Shown piece after piece: positions 23,701 to 33,738 of a stretch of 64,000 nucleotides of DNA. Within the stretch, counting starts at the first letter, position 1. Every line of letters starts with the position of its first letter. The DNA lies in the NCBI GenBank assembly GCA_025618425.1, contig CM046850.1, forward strand, positions 26,967,133 through 27,031,132, in the 5' to 3' direction. Source of the stretch: Heliocidaris tuberculata (lineage: Eukaryota; Echinodermata; Echinoidea; Camarodonta; Echinometridae). The translations under genes and the position numbers were made by a program. The notes beneath the pieces are model-generated. The model worked only from the letters and a program-made list of their open reading frames with translations. It ran no database searches and had not been told where the DNA came from.

Positions 23701-26055
23701 CTCCATTTAACCTCCTATCCGGGGGACGGAGTGTTTTCCACTGTAACATAAGACTGCGTCTGTGAAACAGGAGAGGGAAACGTTAACACACAACGCAGGC
23801 TTCAGTCATCTGCCGGGGTGGATTCGAACCCACGATCTTTGGTTCGACAGGCAGACGCTTTACCGACTGAAACAAAAGATATTACAATAGTTTAGAATGG
23901 TGGCTTTATTAAGCCATTGCTTATAGGAACCGGATGGTCCCTCTCTTAAGCCTATGGCAATATGAGAGTTCAGTATTCAGCAGGTTAACAGGTGGATAAA
24001 TACACATTTCACTGGAGGAGGTTGGGCCTTTGAATGTTTCTTAAAGGTAACAGATAGTTTTGGGAGGCTCTCAAACACTTTTCGTGAGATTTCTTTGATT
24101 TTACTTAATAAATAGCAGGGTACTAACATAACTAAGATGCTGTGAAGTTTTTTCCTCCTCAAGTGAAATATTCATCGAATGAGAGGTGAAAAGTAATAAA
24201 AATCCCTGGCCCAAAAAAGAGGGGATGTAAATTCAAACAACGGCCACACACATTACGCACATGGGGATTGCTGTGTGTTATAGATACGCTACACACAGTG
24301 CGAAGCGCTGGGTTTATTGTGCGGGGAACCTTCGGGTGGATATGGTCTTAGCGTGAGGCAGTGAAAAGCCGTTACCAAGCGTTTCTTACAGATATTTACA
24401 CTAAAAATTGTTCGAAATCGTGAATGGAATGTTAAATAATCTCGTACATGTGTCTTATGATAAAAGGAGAATAGTATGTGACTATGTTAGATAAGTTTCT
24501 TGCCATTTTTTTTTTGCTACCAAGACTGTCTGTGAGCTTTAACAGATATACCAAGTAATTATGTCGCCATATACGCATAATGTTTTAGTCCTCTTACTCT
24601 CCTCCTCCTCGTCATCATTGTAATAATATTGTAGCCCCTGTCTAAGTATATAGAATGTATATCTTATCTCAAATGCTTTTCATACATCTGCATTGTTTAG
24701 TAGTTATCTTAAAGTTAGGTAATAATGATGGGATATAATGATATTCCGTTTCCATATTTTAAAGACTTCGATGAATGTTCCAGTGACCCGTGCCAAAATG
24801 AAGGGGTCTGCGGGGACGAGTTGAACAGCTATACGTGCCAATGTACTGAAGGATGGGAAGGGACAAACTGTGAGATAGGTAAGAAAACTCAAGTTCGATT
24901 CATTAAAATCTCAACAACAAAAAATTACTGTAATGAAGCCAGTCGGTAATGAGTTTTGCGATCTCAATTTAGGTGATTTATATCAAATAATAATTATGTC
25001 TTATATTTTTGTTGTTTGTCTTTAGATCAAAACATCGACAGTGCAGCATGAACACTGAGGGGAATTTCCCCTTGCCGAACCTAATGATTTGCTTTATGAT
25101 ATTGATGCTGCAACAGTATATAAAGAATAAGTATGAGTCAAGACTAATTCATAAAATTCGCATTTCGATATCAAGGTAATATCCCCCTTTTCAACTTTCA
25201 GACATAGCTGAATGTGCCAGCGATCCTTGTGAGAATGAAGGAATTTGCTTGGACGGGGTGAACGATTATACGTGTCAATGCCTTGATGGATGGGAAGGAA
25301 CCAACTGTGAAATCGGTGAGTTTCAACTAAAATATGAATTTTCTTTATTCATGTGTGATTGTGTAGTTTTCTTACACTGCAGTTATACTTTTAATAATGG
25401 TAACCTCCCCACTTTCAAAAACGTTCGGCAGCCCCTGATATTATGTTGTAATCTCGATTCATATAAGTTGCATTCTTTCAAATTTCAGTTTGCCTTTAAC
25501 ATCAGAATTCAGTAGTAGGGGCCTATTGAATGAAACTGAAGAGAAATTTTCAGAGGGCGTACAAAATGTTTTGCAAACTGATATCGATTTTTCAAAAGTA
25601 TCTAAGGAATAAGTATTAGTCAAAACCAATTCATACATTCACCTTTCAATATAAAGGTAATATCCATTCTTTAAACTTTCAGACACAAATGAATGTGCCA
25701 GCGATCCTTGTGATAATGAAGGTCATTGCTTGGACGAGGTGAACGGTCATACGTGTCAATGCCTTGATGGATGGGAAGGAACCAATTGCGACATAAGTAA
25801 GTAAACTCTATATTTTCATTCACTATTGTCTTCAGAAACTACATTAAACAGTTAGGACCAATAATAATTTTCCACTGTCACCTAGATAGATACGTGATTT
25901 GTGACTATTGATAGCACAATAGATGGGGGCGAATAAGGTCCCCGTTTGGTCAATTAGCAATGGAAAAATAGTAATAAATAAAAAATAAAAGGCGGAAAAG
26001 AAACCACACTGCTTCATTAAATGACTAATGCTTCACCAATGCGTTAGCGAAATAT

Positions 26056-26106
<51 letters not shown>

Positions 26107-27375
26107 AGAAAGAGTAAATACTCAGTCAAATGAAAGCACCGCAGGAGTCAAAAATTTGGACTGACGTTTCGGTCAAAGACCTATATAAAGTAAGACTGAA
26201 AATAAACATTAAGACCATGGTTTATGTAAATCAATTGAAATAAACTGTGCGTAATTTACATAAACCATGGTCTAAACCATGGCAACTAGCGTAAAATTTG
26301 CGCACTTTGCTAATCACGCGCGTTCATTATTGGATCTTTCTAAGTGTACGCGCGAAATCAAGCGCACTTATACCACAAAATCTGCATAAACCATGGTACA
26401 AATCTATTACCACCTTTGTGAATTCGGGCCTAAGATGCAAATATTTTAAGAAGACGCATGAGTAGCCATGATACAAGTAAAAAAAAAAATTAAAAAAAAT
26501 GGCTGGACACGTAAAGTGAGCGCTAAGAAATGACGCAACAAAGGAATGTATATATTTTATATGTAAAATGTTATTACGCTATATGGAATTGATGTACATT
26601 AATTATCTAGAGCTAGAAATATTCTGTAGCATTAACATTTCAATACAAAGATAATACATCACATTTTATATTTGCAGACACAGATGAATGTACCAGCGAT
26701 ATTTGTGATAATGGAGGTGTTTGCCAAGACGAGGTGAACGGTTATACGTGTCAATGTCTTGATGGATGGGAAGGGACCAACTGTGAAATTGGTGAGTAGG
26801 CCTATAATATAGTTTCTTTATTTATGTGTAGCCTTCTCACACTGCCAATTTACTTTTACTTATGGTTAAAAGTAAAAATGATACAAAAAAGAAAAAAAAA
26901 GAAGAACAAAGAACAAATATAATTCCTTTCCTAAGTTTGAAAACAATATTAAAACAAAAAAAAAACAAAAAAAAAATAAAATAAAAATATAGTGAGTGAT
27001 TTTATATACAAGCTATAGATTCACAAATGCAGAATTTCCTCCCCTGGCAAAACTTAGAGGACTTTTTCAAACAAGATTTGGGAAGGTAAATGTTATACAA
27101 ATAGTGATTTTTTATAGATACACTATGAAGGTTAGATTGAAACATATTGTGTGGCTATAACATTGATCTAAAATTGACTGTCAATAGACAAGATAAAAAG
27201 CGTAAATATGATTCATTCTTTTTAGGAAACAAGATAAATGTGATAAAATTTCAAATATGCATGTATATATCTGTAGTTAATGGCGAATATTATCACCACA
27301 ATGTGATTAACATCCTTCAAAAGATGGGTCTACTCAGCCTTGACATAGGCCTACATATTACCACAAAATCATAGA

Positions 27376-27448
<73 letters not shown>

Positions 27449-30400
27449 TAATGCGACTGAGATACTGCTGTAACTAAAACTAAAATGGAGGTAATGAGGA
27501 AATATTTTCATATGATATTGCTTTGAAACACTTCCAGATCAATTTCACTTTTATGTTTGAGGGAAATATGCTTCATCAATATAAAGAGAAGTGATAGTGA
27601 TTAAAGATACCAACGTATAATATGGTTTATGATTTCTCCAATGACTTTGCAGTTTGATGAAAAGAAAGAAGATGAAAAAAAAATCTGATATGAAACCAAA
27701 TTAAGAACGACTTTTTGAACTCCAACACATACTCACTGATCTATTGTAAATTACACCCCTCCTTGTTTACGAGCAGGGGGGGGGGGGGGGGGTTCTCGTT
27801 TTTCCGAAGATTCATAATTCCGAACGTTCGTAATTCAGAAACACATATTTCCCTATAGTAGGGGGTTCATAATTCCGAACATTTGATGCATTACTCCGAA
27901 GGTATGTTATTCCTAAGGTTAGTAATTCGGGAAAATGAAATAGGGTTCGTAATTCCAAAAATGAAAAAAAAAGGTTCATAATTCCGAAATTGCATTGGAG
28001 CCCTACATAACCTTTCGGAAGTACGAACCTTCGGAATTATGAACCCAATTTTCATTTTCGGATTTACGAACCGTCGGAGTAACGAACCTTCAGAATTATG
28101 AGCCTTCGGAAAAATGACATGCAACCGTTTACAAGTGTTGTCCAAGATGAAAAGAATAACTTCTCGGTTATTTCTTGTAGATTTCTTATCTCCATATCAG
28201 ATCAAATTAAGTAAGCTTGAACAGGATAACCCACGAAAGCTCGAGAGCTTATTTCCAGTGGGGGTCCCCATAGGGTGGGGTAGGGTTAGGGTATGTATAG
28301 TGTTCTATTCCAGTGCCCCGTTTCACAATTTTTTTTATCAATAACAAGTTACATTAATTGTTATAAACTACTGAAATCCTTGAATCTGATTGGCTGAGAG
28401 CGAATTTGTCATAGAAATGAGGCAGTTGTTATTGATAACCAGTTTTATGAAACGGGGCCAAAGATTAAAGTTTAGTATTCGGTTAATGTACGCCTGAGAA
28501 TGTGTCGTACAACCATCTATATAGCCATCGTACTAGAATTCAAGTCAAATTCCTGTCTGTCTTTCTGTTTCTCTTTCTTTTAGAATATGATGAATGTACC
28601 AGCGATCCCTGTGAAAATGAAGGAATTTGCTTGGACGGGGTAAACGGTTATACATGTCAATGCCTTGATGGATGGGACGGTACTAATTGTGATATTGGTA
28701 AGTAGGCCTAAAATATAGTTTCTTTATTTATATGTAGCATTTTCACATTGAGAATCTACTTTTAATAATAGTAATTAGTAAAAAAAAAAAATAATAATAA
28801 AAATAAATAAAAAATCAATCAATCTTGTATTCCCTGTCGTAAGTTTGAAGCCCATATAAACCCGATTGAATTAAGATTAAATCAAAAGATTTTGTTCAAA
28901 ATAAAAATAACAAATCGTATGAGAATTCACCAAACGGAAATAACTGTGGCTGATAGAGTAGGACGAATAGTGAGTAGGACCACTCTGATGTAGTAGTCAT
29001 ATAGGACTACTAGAATGCGTGTGAAATACCTGTCAGTCTTTCTGTCTTTTAGACTATGATGAGTGTACCAGCCAGCCGTGTGATAATGAAGGTATTTGCC
29101 AGGACGAGATGAACGGTTATACATGTCAGTGCGGTGATGGTTGGTCTGGTACCAATTGTGAAATCGGTGAGTAAGCCTAGAATAAAGTTTCCTTGTTTCA
29201 TTTCATTTCATTTATTCAGTGCTAAATAGAATTACTAGGACATTATTCAGTTCACATGTATGAAAACAGAAACTTATTTCCAACAGAACTAATTGGAGCT
29301 CCAAGATAAGCTAAATTTTGACGCCTTGTGAGTCCTTGCATATAAATGCAAAGCTTCCTAGTACGATGTTCTCATGAATAGTGAAGAAAAAACAAAAACA
29401 AAAACAACTAAACTACAAAAACCCCAAAACAATTGCCAAAACACCCAGGTGTTAAATGGGTACCCGACAGGATGCGAACGTCATTGTGGTTAGATTAGCA
29501 TGTGCGCGCTTGGAAACAGGCGACTGGCTGGAATGCTCCCCAGAGGAGCGGAGAATGTGCACTGTTAATGTGCAGAACTGAATCCAGTGACCGGGGTAAT
29601 AATGCTGTAAGCGCTTTCGTCGGTTCAGTGGCGGCACCAGGATTTTTAAAGTGGGGGGGGGGGGGGGGGAATGGGGGGCAAAAGAAAATGTTGGGGGGGG
29701 GGGCAAGGGCGGACAAAAAAAAATTGACACTTTTTGTAGTGAAAATGTACAGAATATTCGGCTATAAACCTACCCAGATATGAGGACATTTTGAGCATCT
29801 AGCTGAACTGCCCGATTATAAAGAGATGTTAGTTATATACTGCGAGCGAGCGAAGCGAGCGAGCAAAAATTTTGACATTTTTCGTAGTAAAAATGTACAG
29901 AAATTACATATTCGGCTATAAAACTACCCCAATATGCATGAGGACATTTGAGCATCTTGCTGCCCGATTATGAGGTGGTAGTTATTTATTGCGAACACTT
30001 TTTGTGGTGAAAATGTACAGAAATGATTATTTGGCTATAAAACTACCCCAATATGAGGACATTTGATCATCTCGCGGCCTGATTATGTGGTGGGAGTTAT
30101 AGGCCTGTATTGCGAGCGAGCGAAGCGAGCGAGCAAAAATTTTGACACTATTATAGTGGAAATGTACAGAAATTATTCGGCTATAAAACTACCCAAATAT
30201 GAGGATATTTACACGAGCTGAGCGAACAAATTTGCCCCATGCCCCCCCACCTTGATGCCGCCACTGCTTTCCAAGTTTCCGTTTTCTTTCTTTTTCCTTC
30301 TTTTCTCCATTCCTTTTTTTACTTTTTTCTTTCCTTTTCTTTTCTTTTTTCATTTTCCACCCTTTTATTTTGTTTTCACTCCGAAAATTATTGGGGGGGG

Positions 30401-33400
30401 GGCAACTGGGGGGGGGGGCAAAGCTTCTGACTTGGGGGGGGGGGGGGCAAATGCCCCCCCATGCCCCCCCCCCTTGGTGCCGCCACTGCGTCGGTTACAT
30501 TGTAACTGGTAACTATATATGAAACATCTATTTTTATTATTATTATTACGTTAAGTACATGTGAAAGTCATACAAACTGGATTTAAACACGACTAATCAA
30601 AATTAATGTTCTTCAAATTTTTCCAAATTGAATTAAAATCATTCAAAGTGTAACTTATATTTATCAAGTGACATCCGATTTTCCCTCCTCAGAATTTGTC
30701 CTACCCCAAAATATAATGTTAGAATTTAGGTTCATGTCAAATATCTGTCTGTCTGTATTCATATTTGTCTCTCTGTCTTTTAGATAATGATGAGTGTTCC
30801 AGCCAGCCTTGTGATAATGAAGGTGTTTGCCAGGACGAGTTGAATGGTTACTCCTGTCAATGTGGCGATGGTTGGTCTGGTACCAATTGTGAAATAAGTG
30901 AAATAAGTAAGTGAATTATAGATTCAGGATTGTCCGAATGAGGGGTGGGCGGGGGGGGGGGGGGGGGGTCGGTGACAGGGAGTAGAAAACTTCTGAATAG
31001 TTATATGAATCGAAATACAAATAAAAATTAATGTCTCTTTGGGGGAGAAAAAGCCGAATTGGCTCCGAATCATAGTGACGTCAGACCTCTTTTGGGATTG
31101 TCTCCGATTCGAAGCCGATGTTGTTCATTACTTCAGCTAGAAAACTTTCAATACAGTAAAATTTCAGTTTTAAACTCATTTTTTTTTTTTTTTTTTTTTT
31201 TTTATACTAATATTCAATATTATACTGTTCCTATCGTTATTCATAACTCCAATCAGGTAGATTATATCTGTTTCAGATTTCTATGTCTAATGCAATAATG
31301 ATTTCTTCGAAAATGGGATCTCAGTGTGTTTCTACGGTATAATGTGCGGTAAGACGGCGTAAGATCACATGAAACAAAAAGTTTGTATTGGGTTGGAGCG
31401 CCATGAGCGTCACTGCGTGACGGAGCTGAGCGCTATACAAGAAGCCACCATCATTATTATTATTATCATTATTATTTTTATTATTATTATTATTATCATT
31501 ATTATTACTGCATGACAAAAAGTCATGTTTATACCATTTTTGTGGGCGACATTCATTTAAAAATGTGAAGGAAGGCGGAGGGGAATTCAGTACGCATATG
31601 AAATTTCTGTTTTGGGTCGAAGATGAAATCGTATTACGCCCCTCGTAATGATAATTTGTTCTCAATTGTTTTTTGAAAAGTGAAAGTAGAAAGGAACCGT
31701 AAAATGCACGTTATCTTCCAGAAATTAATCTCCTCAGTCAAACTTAAATGTACGTGGAAGAATTTATGTTATGATAATATATATTGTGTTTAATTCGAGA
31801 AAAGAAATGGACTTTCTACCAAATATTTTGCTACATTTCAGCTAATAACTGTCCAACGGGATGGTTCTACTATGGACAAAAGTGCTATTACCAAGAGTCG
31901 ACATGGACTTGGAGTTCTGGAAAGAGTCAATGCAGTAGTATGAACGTAGACCTGGGAGGAGGGGCCGGGTCGAGACAGGCATCGTTGTTATTGACGGAAA
32001 GCCAAGAAGAAACTGACATGATCGCAAGTAGGTTCCTCTCTTCAGGATATGGATCCACACGACGAATTTGGCTAAATTGCAATGACATGGATACCGAGGG
32101 GACATGGATCTGCGAAAGAGATGCTTCTGGAACTGTTTCTTCTTACAGGAGTAAGTCAAGACCAGTATCATATGAATATATTATGTATAGTTATCAGTAT
32201 TGTGGATATTAATATGACTGTATTACAGTTGTTGTTGTTGTTATTATTATTATTATTATTGTCATTATTACATTGATAATAATAATTATTATTATTATCA
32301 TTATTATTATTATTATTATTATTTTCTGTTATCATTATTGAAATAAAATCGTTTACCTATATGCCCCCCCCCCCCAAAAAAAAAAAAGAGAGAAAAAAAA
32401 AAAAAGAAATGGGCGTCCTTTGAAGCAAAATAATGTTTACACATCCTTCAGTTACGGTCACAACCGGCCGTGCACCTTTCTGCCTTTCTGCGTGTGGTCT
32501 ACGACGATTTCTTCCGGAGGTCTCAAGAAGACTGCTATACGGAACCGTGACATATCGCTCGTCAGTTGAACGGTACCTGTATGTAAGGGGGCTGAACGTG
32601 CGGGTCCGCAGCTACGATCGGCTGTGGGCCAACTCCTGCGATTCGTACGTCCTTCGTTTGTCATGGTCACAACCAGTCGTGCACCTCTCTGCATCTTCTG
32701 TTGGGTGTCTTGCACCTTCCTCATTAACGTACCCCTTCTTACCTGCAAGAACTCTTGAGGCAAACGTACTGGCCCGTACAGGTACCGTGCAGCCGACGTG
32801 CAACCGACGCGCGACATGTCACGGCTCCGTATGGAGCCATGGGCTTCGTGAGACCTCCACAGGGAGCCCTTGCGATGGTCACAACAAGCACGTGCAGAAA
32901 GTAGGATGGCTGCGCGTGTCACGTGCGTTCATCAGAACACGTAGCCACACGCAGAGATTGTTGGACATGTCCAACAGCCTCCTTACTTGTCCTGCGTGCT
33001 CCTACGTGCTTGGAAAAAAACTTGCAGACCCGTGCGTGCGACGCAAGGATTTTCTGCGAAATCCGTCGCAGACCACACGCAAGGAGGTGCACGACCGGTC
33101 ATGATCGGTTGTTTAAAGAGTTCTTGCAGGTAAGAGGGGGTATGTTTACGAGGAGGGTTCAAGACGCCCGAAAAGAAATGAAGAGTGTAGCACGGGCGGT
33201 TGTGACCATGGCAAACGAAGGACGTACGAATTGCAGGAGTTGGTCCACAGCCGACAGCAGCTGCGGCCGATCGCAACTGCGGTCGCACGTGCAAAAAGGC
33301 GCACGGTCGGTTGTGACCAACAAGGAACGCTTCTGTTATCTATTTTTATTTTTATTTAACATTTTTACGTCTATAATTTATGTCAGGAAAAAAGTGTCAG

Positions 33401-33738
33401 CAAGTTTACTGAAAGGGGGTCAATATTTCCAACAGGCTAAATTGAAAAAAAAAAATCCCTCTAATTTTCCAAACAAATAATATTGACATTTGAAATAAGT
33501 CAGAGTCCCAATTTTATGATGTTTTTGTATCCCAACTTTTGAAATAGATTGGTACCCGGGTGAGCCAAACGGGGGTGGCGATTTTGCTATCATCAAGAAC
33601 TATACTGAAGACGGTGGTTCGAGCTATCACGTTAAATGGTTCGACAAGGCAAGCTATGGTTCATATTATGGCTACCATGTGTACTATGGATATGGAGGAA
33701 ATGTCTACTCCAGAACAATTTGTCAAATATATTTGTGA
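17848..33738 (+). CDS. secreted multi-EGF C-type lectin (complete gene, 16 exons)
   Basis: Sixteen exons joined at phase-1 introns give one uninterrupted frame of 698 codons plus stop (701 if the distal tandem donor of exon 14 is used). Order: signal peptide (residues 1-20), a Cys-containing N-terminal module (21-93), EGF 1 (94-126), a Thr/Pro-rich linker (127-153), ten EGF modules of 38 residues each (about 154-533), and a C-type lectin domain on two exons (about 534-698). It lacks a transmembrane segment, so it should be secreted. EGF modules 2-11 mostly carry the (D/N)xxEC and Cx(D/N)xxxxYxCxC features of calcium-binding EGFs. The lectin domain keeps EPN, the motif associated with mannose-type sugar binding. 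The start at 17848 is chosen because it opens a strong hydrophobic signal peptide directly before a consensus donor. Carbohydrate recognition, possibly in immunity or matrix, is an inference from the domains. Exon 4 (20323-20403) is the least certain part. Confidence 0.85.
18003..18026. repeat. poly(G) tract
   Basis: 24 consecutive G in lectin intron 1. A similar 24-G run lies at 19143-19166 in intron 2, and others at 20057, 21373 and 27777 in later introns. Confidence 0.9.
18578..18796 (+). CDS. lectin exon 2: N-terminal Cys module
   Basis: The acceptor is CGTTATGCAG and the donor is CCGG|GTAAGA. It encodes [20 protein letters not shown] and continues to GYRRCRIP, with four cysteines and two N-glycosylation sequons (NST, NYT). 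I do not recognise this module as a named domain. Confidence 0.8.
19806..19901 (+). CDS. lectin exon 3: short EGF module 1
   Basis: [15 protein letters not shown], then [16 protein letters not shown]: six cysteines in EGF spacing, but with a shorter C2-C3 loop and without the (D/N)xxEC calcium signature of later modules. Phase 1 at both ends. Confidence 0.88.
20323..20403 (+). CDS. lectin exon 4 (probable): Thr/Pro linker
   Basis: Between acceptor CAAAATTCAG and a G|GT donor lies an 81-bp phase-1 open segment encoding [12 protein letters not shown], then [15 protein letters not shown], a plausible O-glycosylated hinge. The donor is weak because a ~28-T tract follows GT immediately. Skipping this exon keeps the frame, so it may be alternative or absent from the mature transcript. 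Confidence 0.45.
20660..20782. repeat. (CAA)n / (ATA)n / (TA)n compound microsatellite
   Basis: CAA repeats from 20664, then ATA repeats, then pure (TA)n from about 20744 to 20781. Located in intron 4 of the lectin gene. Confidence 0.92.
21128..21241 (+). CDS. lectin exon 5: EGF module 2
   Basis: [20 protein letters not shown], then [18 protein letters not shown]. This is the first of ten 114-bp phase-1 EGF exons. The NPGENGYLC stretch gives Asn at the position of the Asp/Asn hydroxylation site. Confidence 0.92.
   Translation, partial: KWMNARQTHVLMVPPAIPEKTATCVNAPMDGRVITVT
21862..21975 (+). CDS. lectin exon 6: EGF module 3
   Basis: [20 protein letters not shown], then [18 protein letters not shown]. 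Donor A|GTGAGT, acceptor TTTTTTCAG. Calcium-binding EGF pattern. Confidence 0.92.
22203..22341. mobile_element. short foldback MITE, family B copy 2
   Basis: GGGCCATCTTGCATAAAAAA on the left and TTTTTATGCAAGAGGGCC on the right, with AACTCAAAAAATTAAAC inner arms. The central motif is inverted relative to copy 1 (TTTTCAACCAATCAGGAT). Confidence 0.8.
22766..22880. mobile_element. short foldback MITE, family B copy 3 (deleted right arm)
   Basis: GGTCCTCTTACATAAAAAGT, AACTCAAAAAATTAAAC, centre ATCCTGATTGGTTGAAAATG. The right inner arm is shortened, so the element is ~115 bp instead of ~145. Confidence 0.78.
23055..23168 (+). CDS. lectin exon 7: EGF module 4
   Basis: [19 protein letters not shown], then [18 protein letters not shown]. 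Acceptor TATCTTTTAG, donor A|GTAAGT. The first codon becomes Asn rather than Asp because exon 6 ends in A. Confidence 0.92.
23309..23467. mobile_element. short hAT-like element (CAGTGGCGGATCC-type ends)
   Basis: The left end is CAGGGGGCGGATCCAGGATT and the right end is TAGATCCGCCACTG, in inverted orientation. Flanking 8-mers CAGGGGGG and CAGGGGGA differ at one base, which fits the 8-bp target duplication of hAT elements. 159 bp, non-coding, with internal poly(G). Confidence 0.65.
23640..23880 (-). repeat. tRNA-derived SINE
   Basis: On the minus strand, TCAGTCGGTAAAGCGTCTGC (A-box region) is followed by GTGGGTTCGAATCCACC (B box), then a body with GGATAGGAGGTTAAATGGAG and CCCCGTGTAGAGGAGAGTC. 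The head could be mistaken for a tRNA, but the long body shared with 39230-39400 identifies a SINE. Confidence 0.72.
24765..24878 (+). CDS. lectin exon 8: EGF module 5
   Basis: [19 protein letters not shown], then [18 protein letters not shown]. Acceptor TTTTAAAG, donor G|GTAAGA. Confidence 0.92.
25202..25315 (+). CDS. lectin exon 9: EGF module 6
   Basis: [20 protein letters not shown], then [18 protein letters not shown]. Start of the group of near-identical modules. The upstream intron end (AAGGTAATATCCCCC) matches that of exon 10. Confidence 0.92.
25683..25796 (+). CDS. lectin exon 10: EGF module 7
   Basis: [19 protein letters not shown], then [18 protein letters not shown]. His replaces the usual aromatic of the YxCxC signature. 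Only 367 bp separate it from exon 9. Confidence 0.92.
26060..26102. repeat. (TA)n microsatellite
   Basis: About 20 TA units in the intron between EGF modules 7 and 8. A second (TA)n follows poly(A) at 27379-27442. Confidence 0.95.
26678..26791 (+). CDS. lectin exon 11: EGF module 8
   Basis: [19 protein letters not shown], then [18 protein letters not shown]. Ile replaces the Pro before the second Cys. Confidence 0.92.
27790..28110. repeat. inverted-repeat block with TTCATAATTCCGAA motif
   Basis: TTCATAATTCCGAA, TTCGTAATTCCAAA and similar occur on the left half. The inverse forms TTCGGAATTATGAACC, CTTCAGAATTATGAG occur on the right half. Around nine motif copies sit within 320 bp next to a 17-G run. 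Non-coding. Confidence 0.7.
28315..28459. mobile_element. short foldback MITE, family A copy 1 (GTTTCATAA ends)
   Basis: GCCCCGTTTCACAATT and its inverse AGTTTTATGAAACGGGGC bracket ATCAATAACAAGTTACA, inverse TTATTGATAAC, with centre AATCTGATTGGCTGAGAGC. Confidence 0.82.
28584..28697 (+). CDS. lectin exon 12: EGF module 9
   Basis: [19 protein letters not shown], then [18 protein letters not shown]. The intron start GTAAGTAGGCCTA is nearly the same as after exon 11. Confidence 0.92.
29053..29166 (+). CDS. lectin exon 13: EGF module 10
   Basis: [19 protein letters not shown], then [18 protein letters not shown]. Flanking CTGTCTTTTAG acceptor is shared with exon 14. Confidence 0.92.
29626..30488. 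mobile_element. hAT-type non-autonomous element with intact 8-bp TSD
   Basis: The left end CAGTGGCGGCACCAGGATTT is mirrored by CCTTGGTGCCGCCACTG. A perfect 8-bp direct repeat CGTCGGTT flanks it (29618-29625 and 30489-30496). The interior has three ~140-bp repeats with GGCTATAAAACTACCC and GCGAGCGAAGCGAGCGAGC, several poly(G) runs, and an internal second copy of the right end near 30252. No transposase. Confidence 0.85.
30784..30906 (+). CDS. lectin exon 14: EGF module 11, tandem donor
   Basis: [19 protein letters not shown], then [19 protein letters not shown] 9-bp duplication (GAAATAAGT twice) creates two in-phase donors: GT at 30898 (114-bp exon as elsewhere) and a better GTAAGT at 30907 that adds three codons. 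The longer form is given here. Confidence 0.88.
31175..31205. repeat. poly(T) tract
   Basis: About 25 consecutive T in the intron before the lectin-domain exon. Confidence 0.9.
31390..31510 (+). repeat. retroposon 3' tail with (ATT)n
   Basis: TGGAGCGCCATGAGCGTCAC and GAGCGCTATACAAGAAGCC precede (ATT)n. It closely matches the tail at 62805-62998 (GCGCCATGAGCGTCCTTGG), so it is the 3' end of the same LINE or SINE family, heavily 5'-truncated. Confidence 0.7.
31842..32150 (+). CDS. lectin exon 15: C-type lectin domain, first part
   Basis: [17 protein letters not shown]-rich strand, [30 protein letters not shown], then [17 protein letters not shown]. Long-form CTLD opening (Cys pair at start), the conserved first core Cys and helix 2 are present. 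WLNC/WIC supplies an additional Cys pair. Confidence 0.9.
32215..32400. repeat. (TTG)n/(ATT)n and A/C-rich tract
   Basis: TTG then ATT repeats with GTC/ATC interruptions, then poly(C) and A-rich sequence. Inside the lectin-domain intron. Confidence 0.85.
32455..33325. mobile_element. GC-rich composite foldback element
   Basis: The left end GGTCACAACCGGCCGTGCAC and the right end GCGCACGGTCGGTTGTGACC are inverted copies. Inner arms 32590-32765 and 33120-33290 are also inverted to each other (GCCAACTCCTGCGATTCGTA versus its inverse). A third end-like copy (GGTCACAACCAGTCGTGCAC) lies near 32664. It is much more GC- and CpG-rich than its surroundings; the 223- and 185-codon open frames here reflect composition. 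Confidence 0.75.
33548..33738 (+). CDS. lectin exon 16: C-type lectin domain end and stop
   Basis: [30 protein letters not shown], Tyr/Gly-rich stretch, [11 protein letters not shown] at 33736-33738. EPN is intact. The usual DC of the core (EDCV) is DF and the Cys after WND is absent, so the inner disulfide pair is lost together. WND is WFD. Confidence 0.88.

Noticed and set aside
23815..23880. tRNA gene on the minus strand
   Set aside because: A and B boxes are present, but the acceptor stem does not close and the sequence continues into a SINE body repeated at 39230.
27770..28110. CRISPR-like array because of repeated TTCATAATTCCGAA
   Set aside because: The motif occurs in both orientations with irregular spacing, in an animal intron; it is an inverted-repeat block.
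32433..33480. Long overlapping open frames of 223 and 185 codons
   Set aside because: They lie in a GC-rich inverted-repeat element, occur on both strands and in several frames, and have no recognisable domain; composition explains them.
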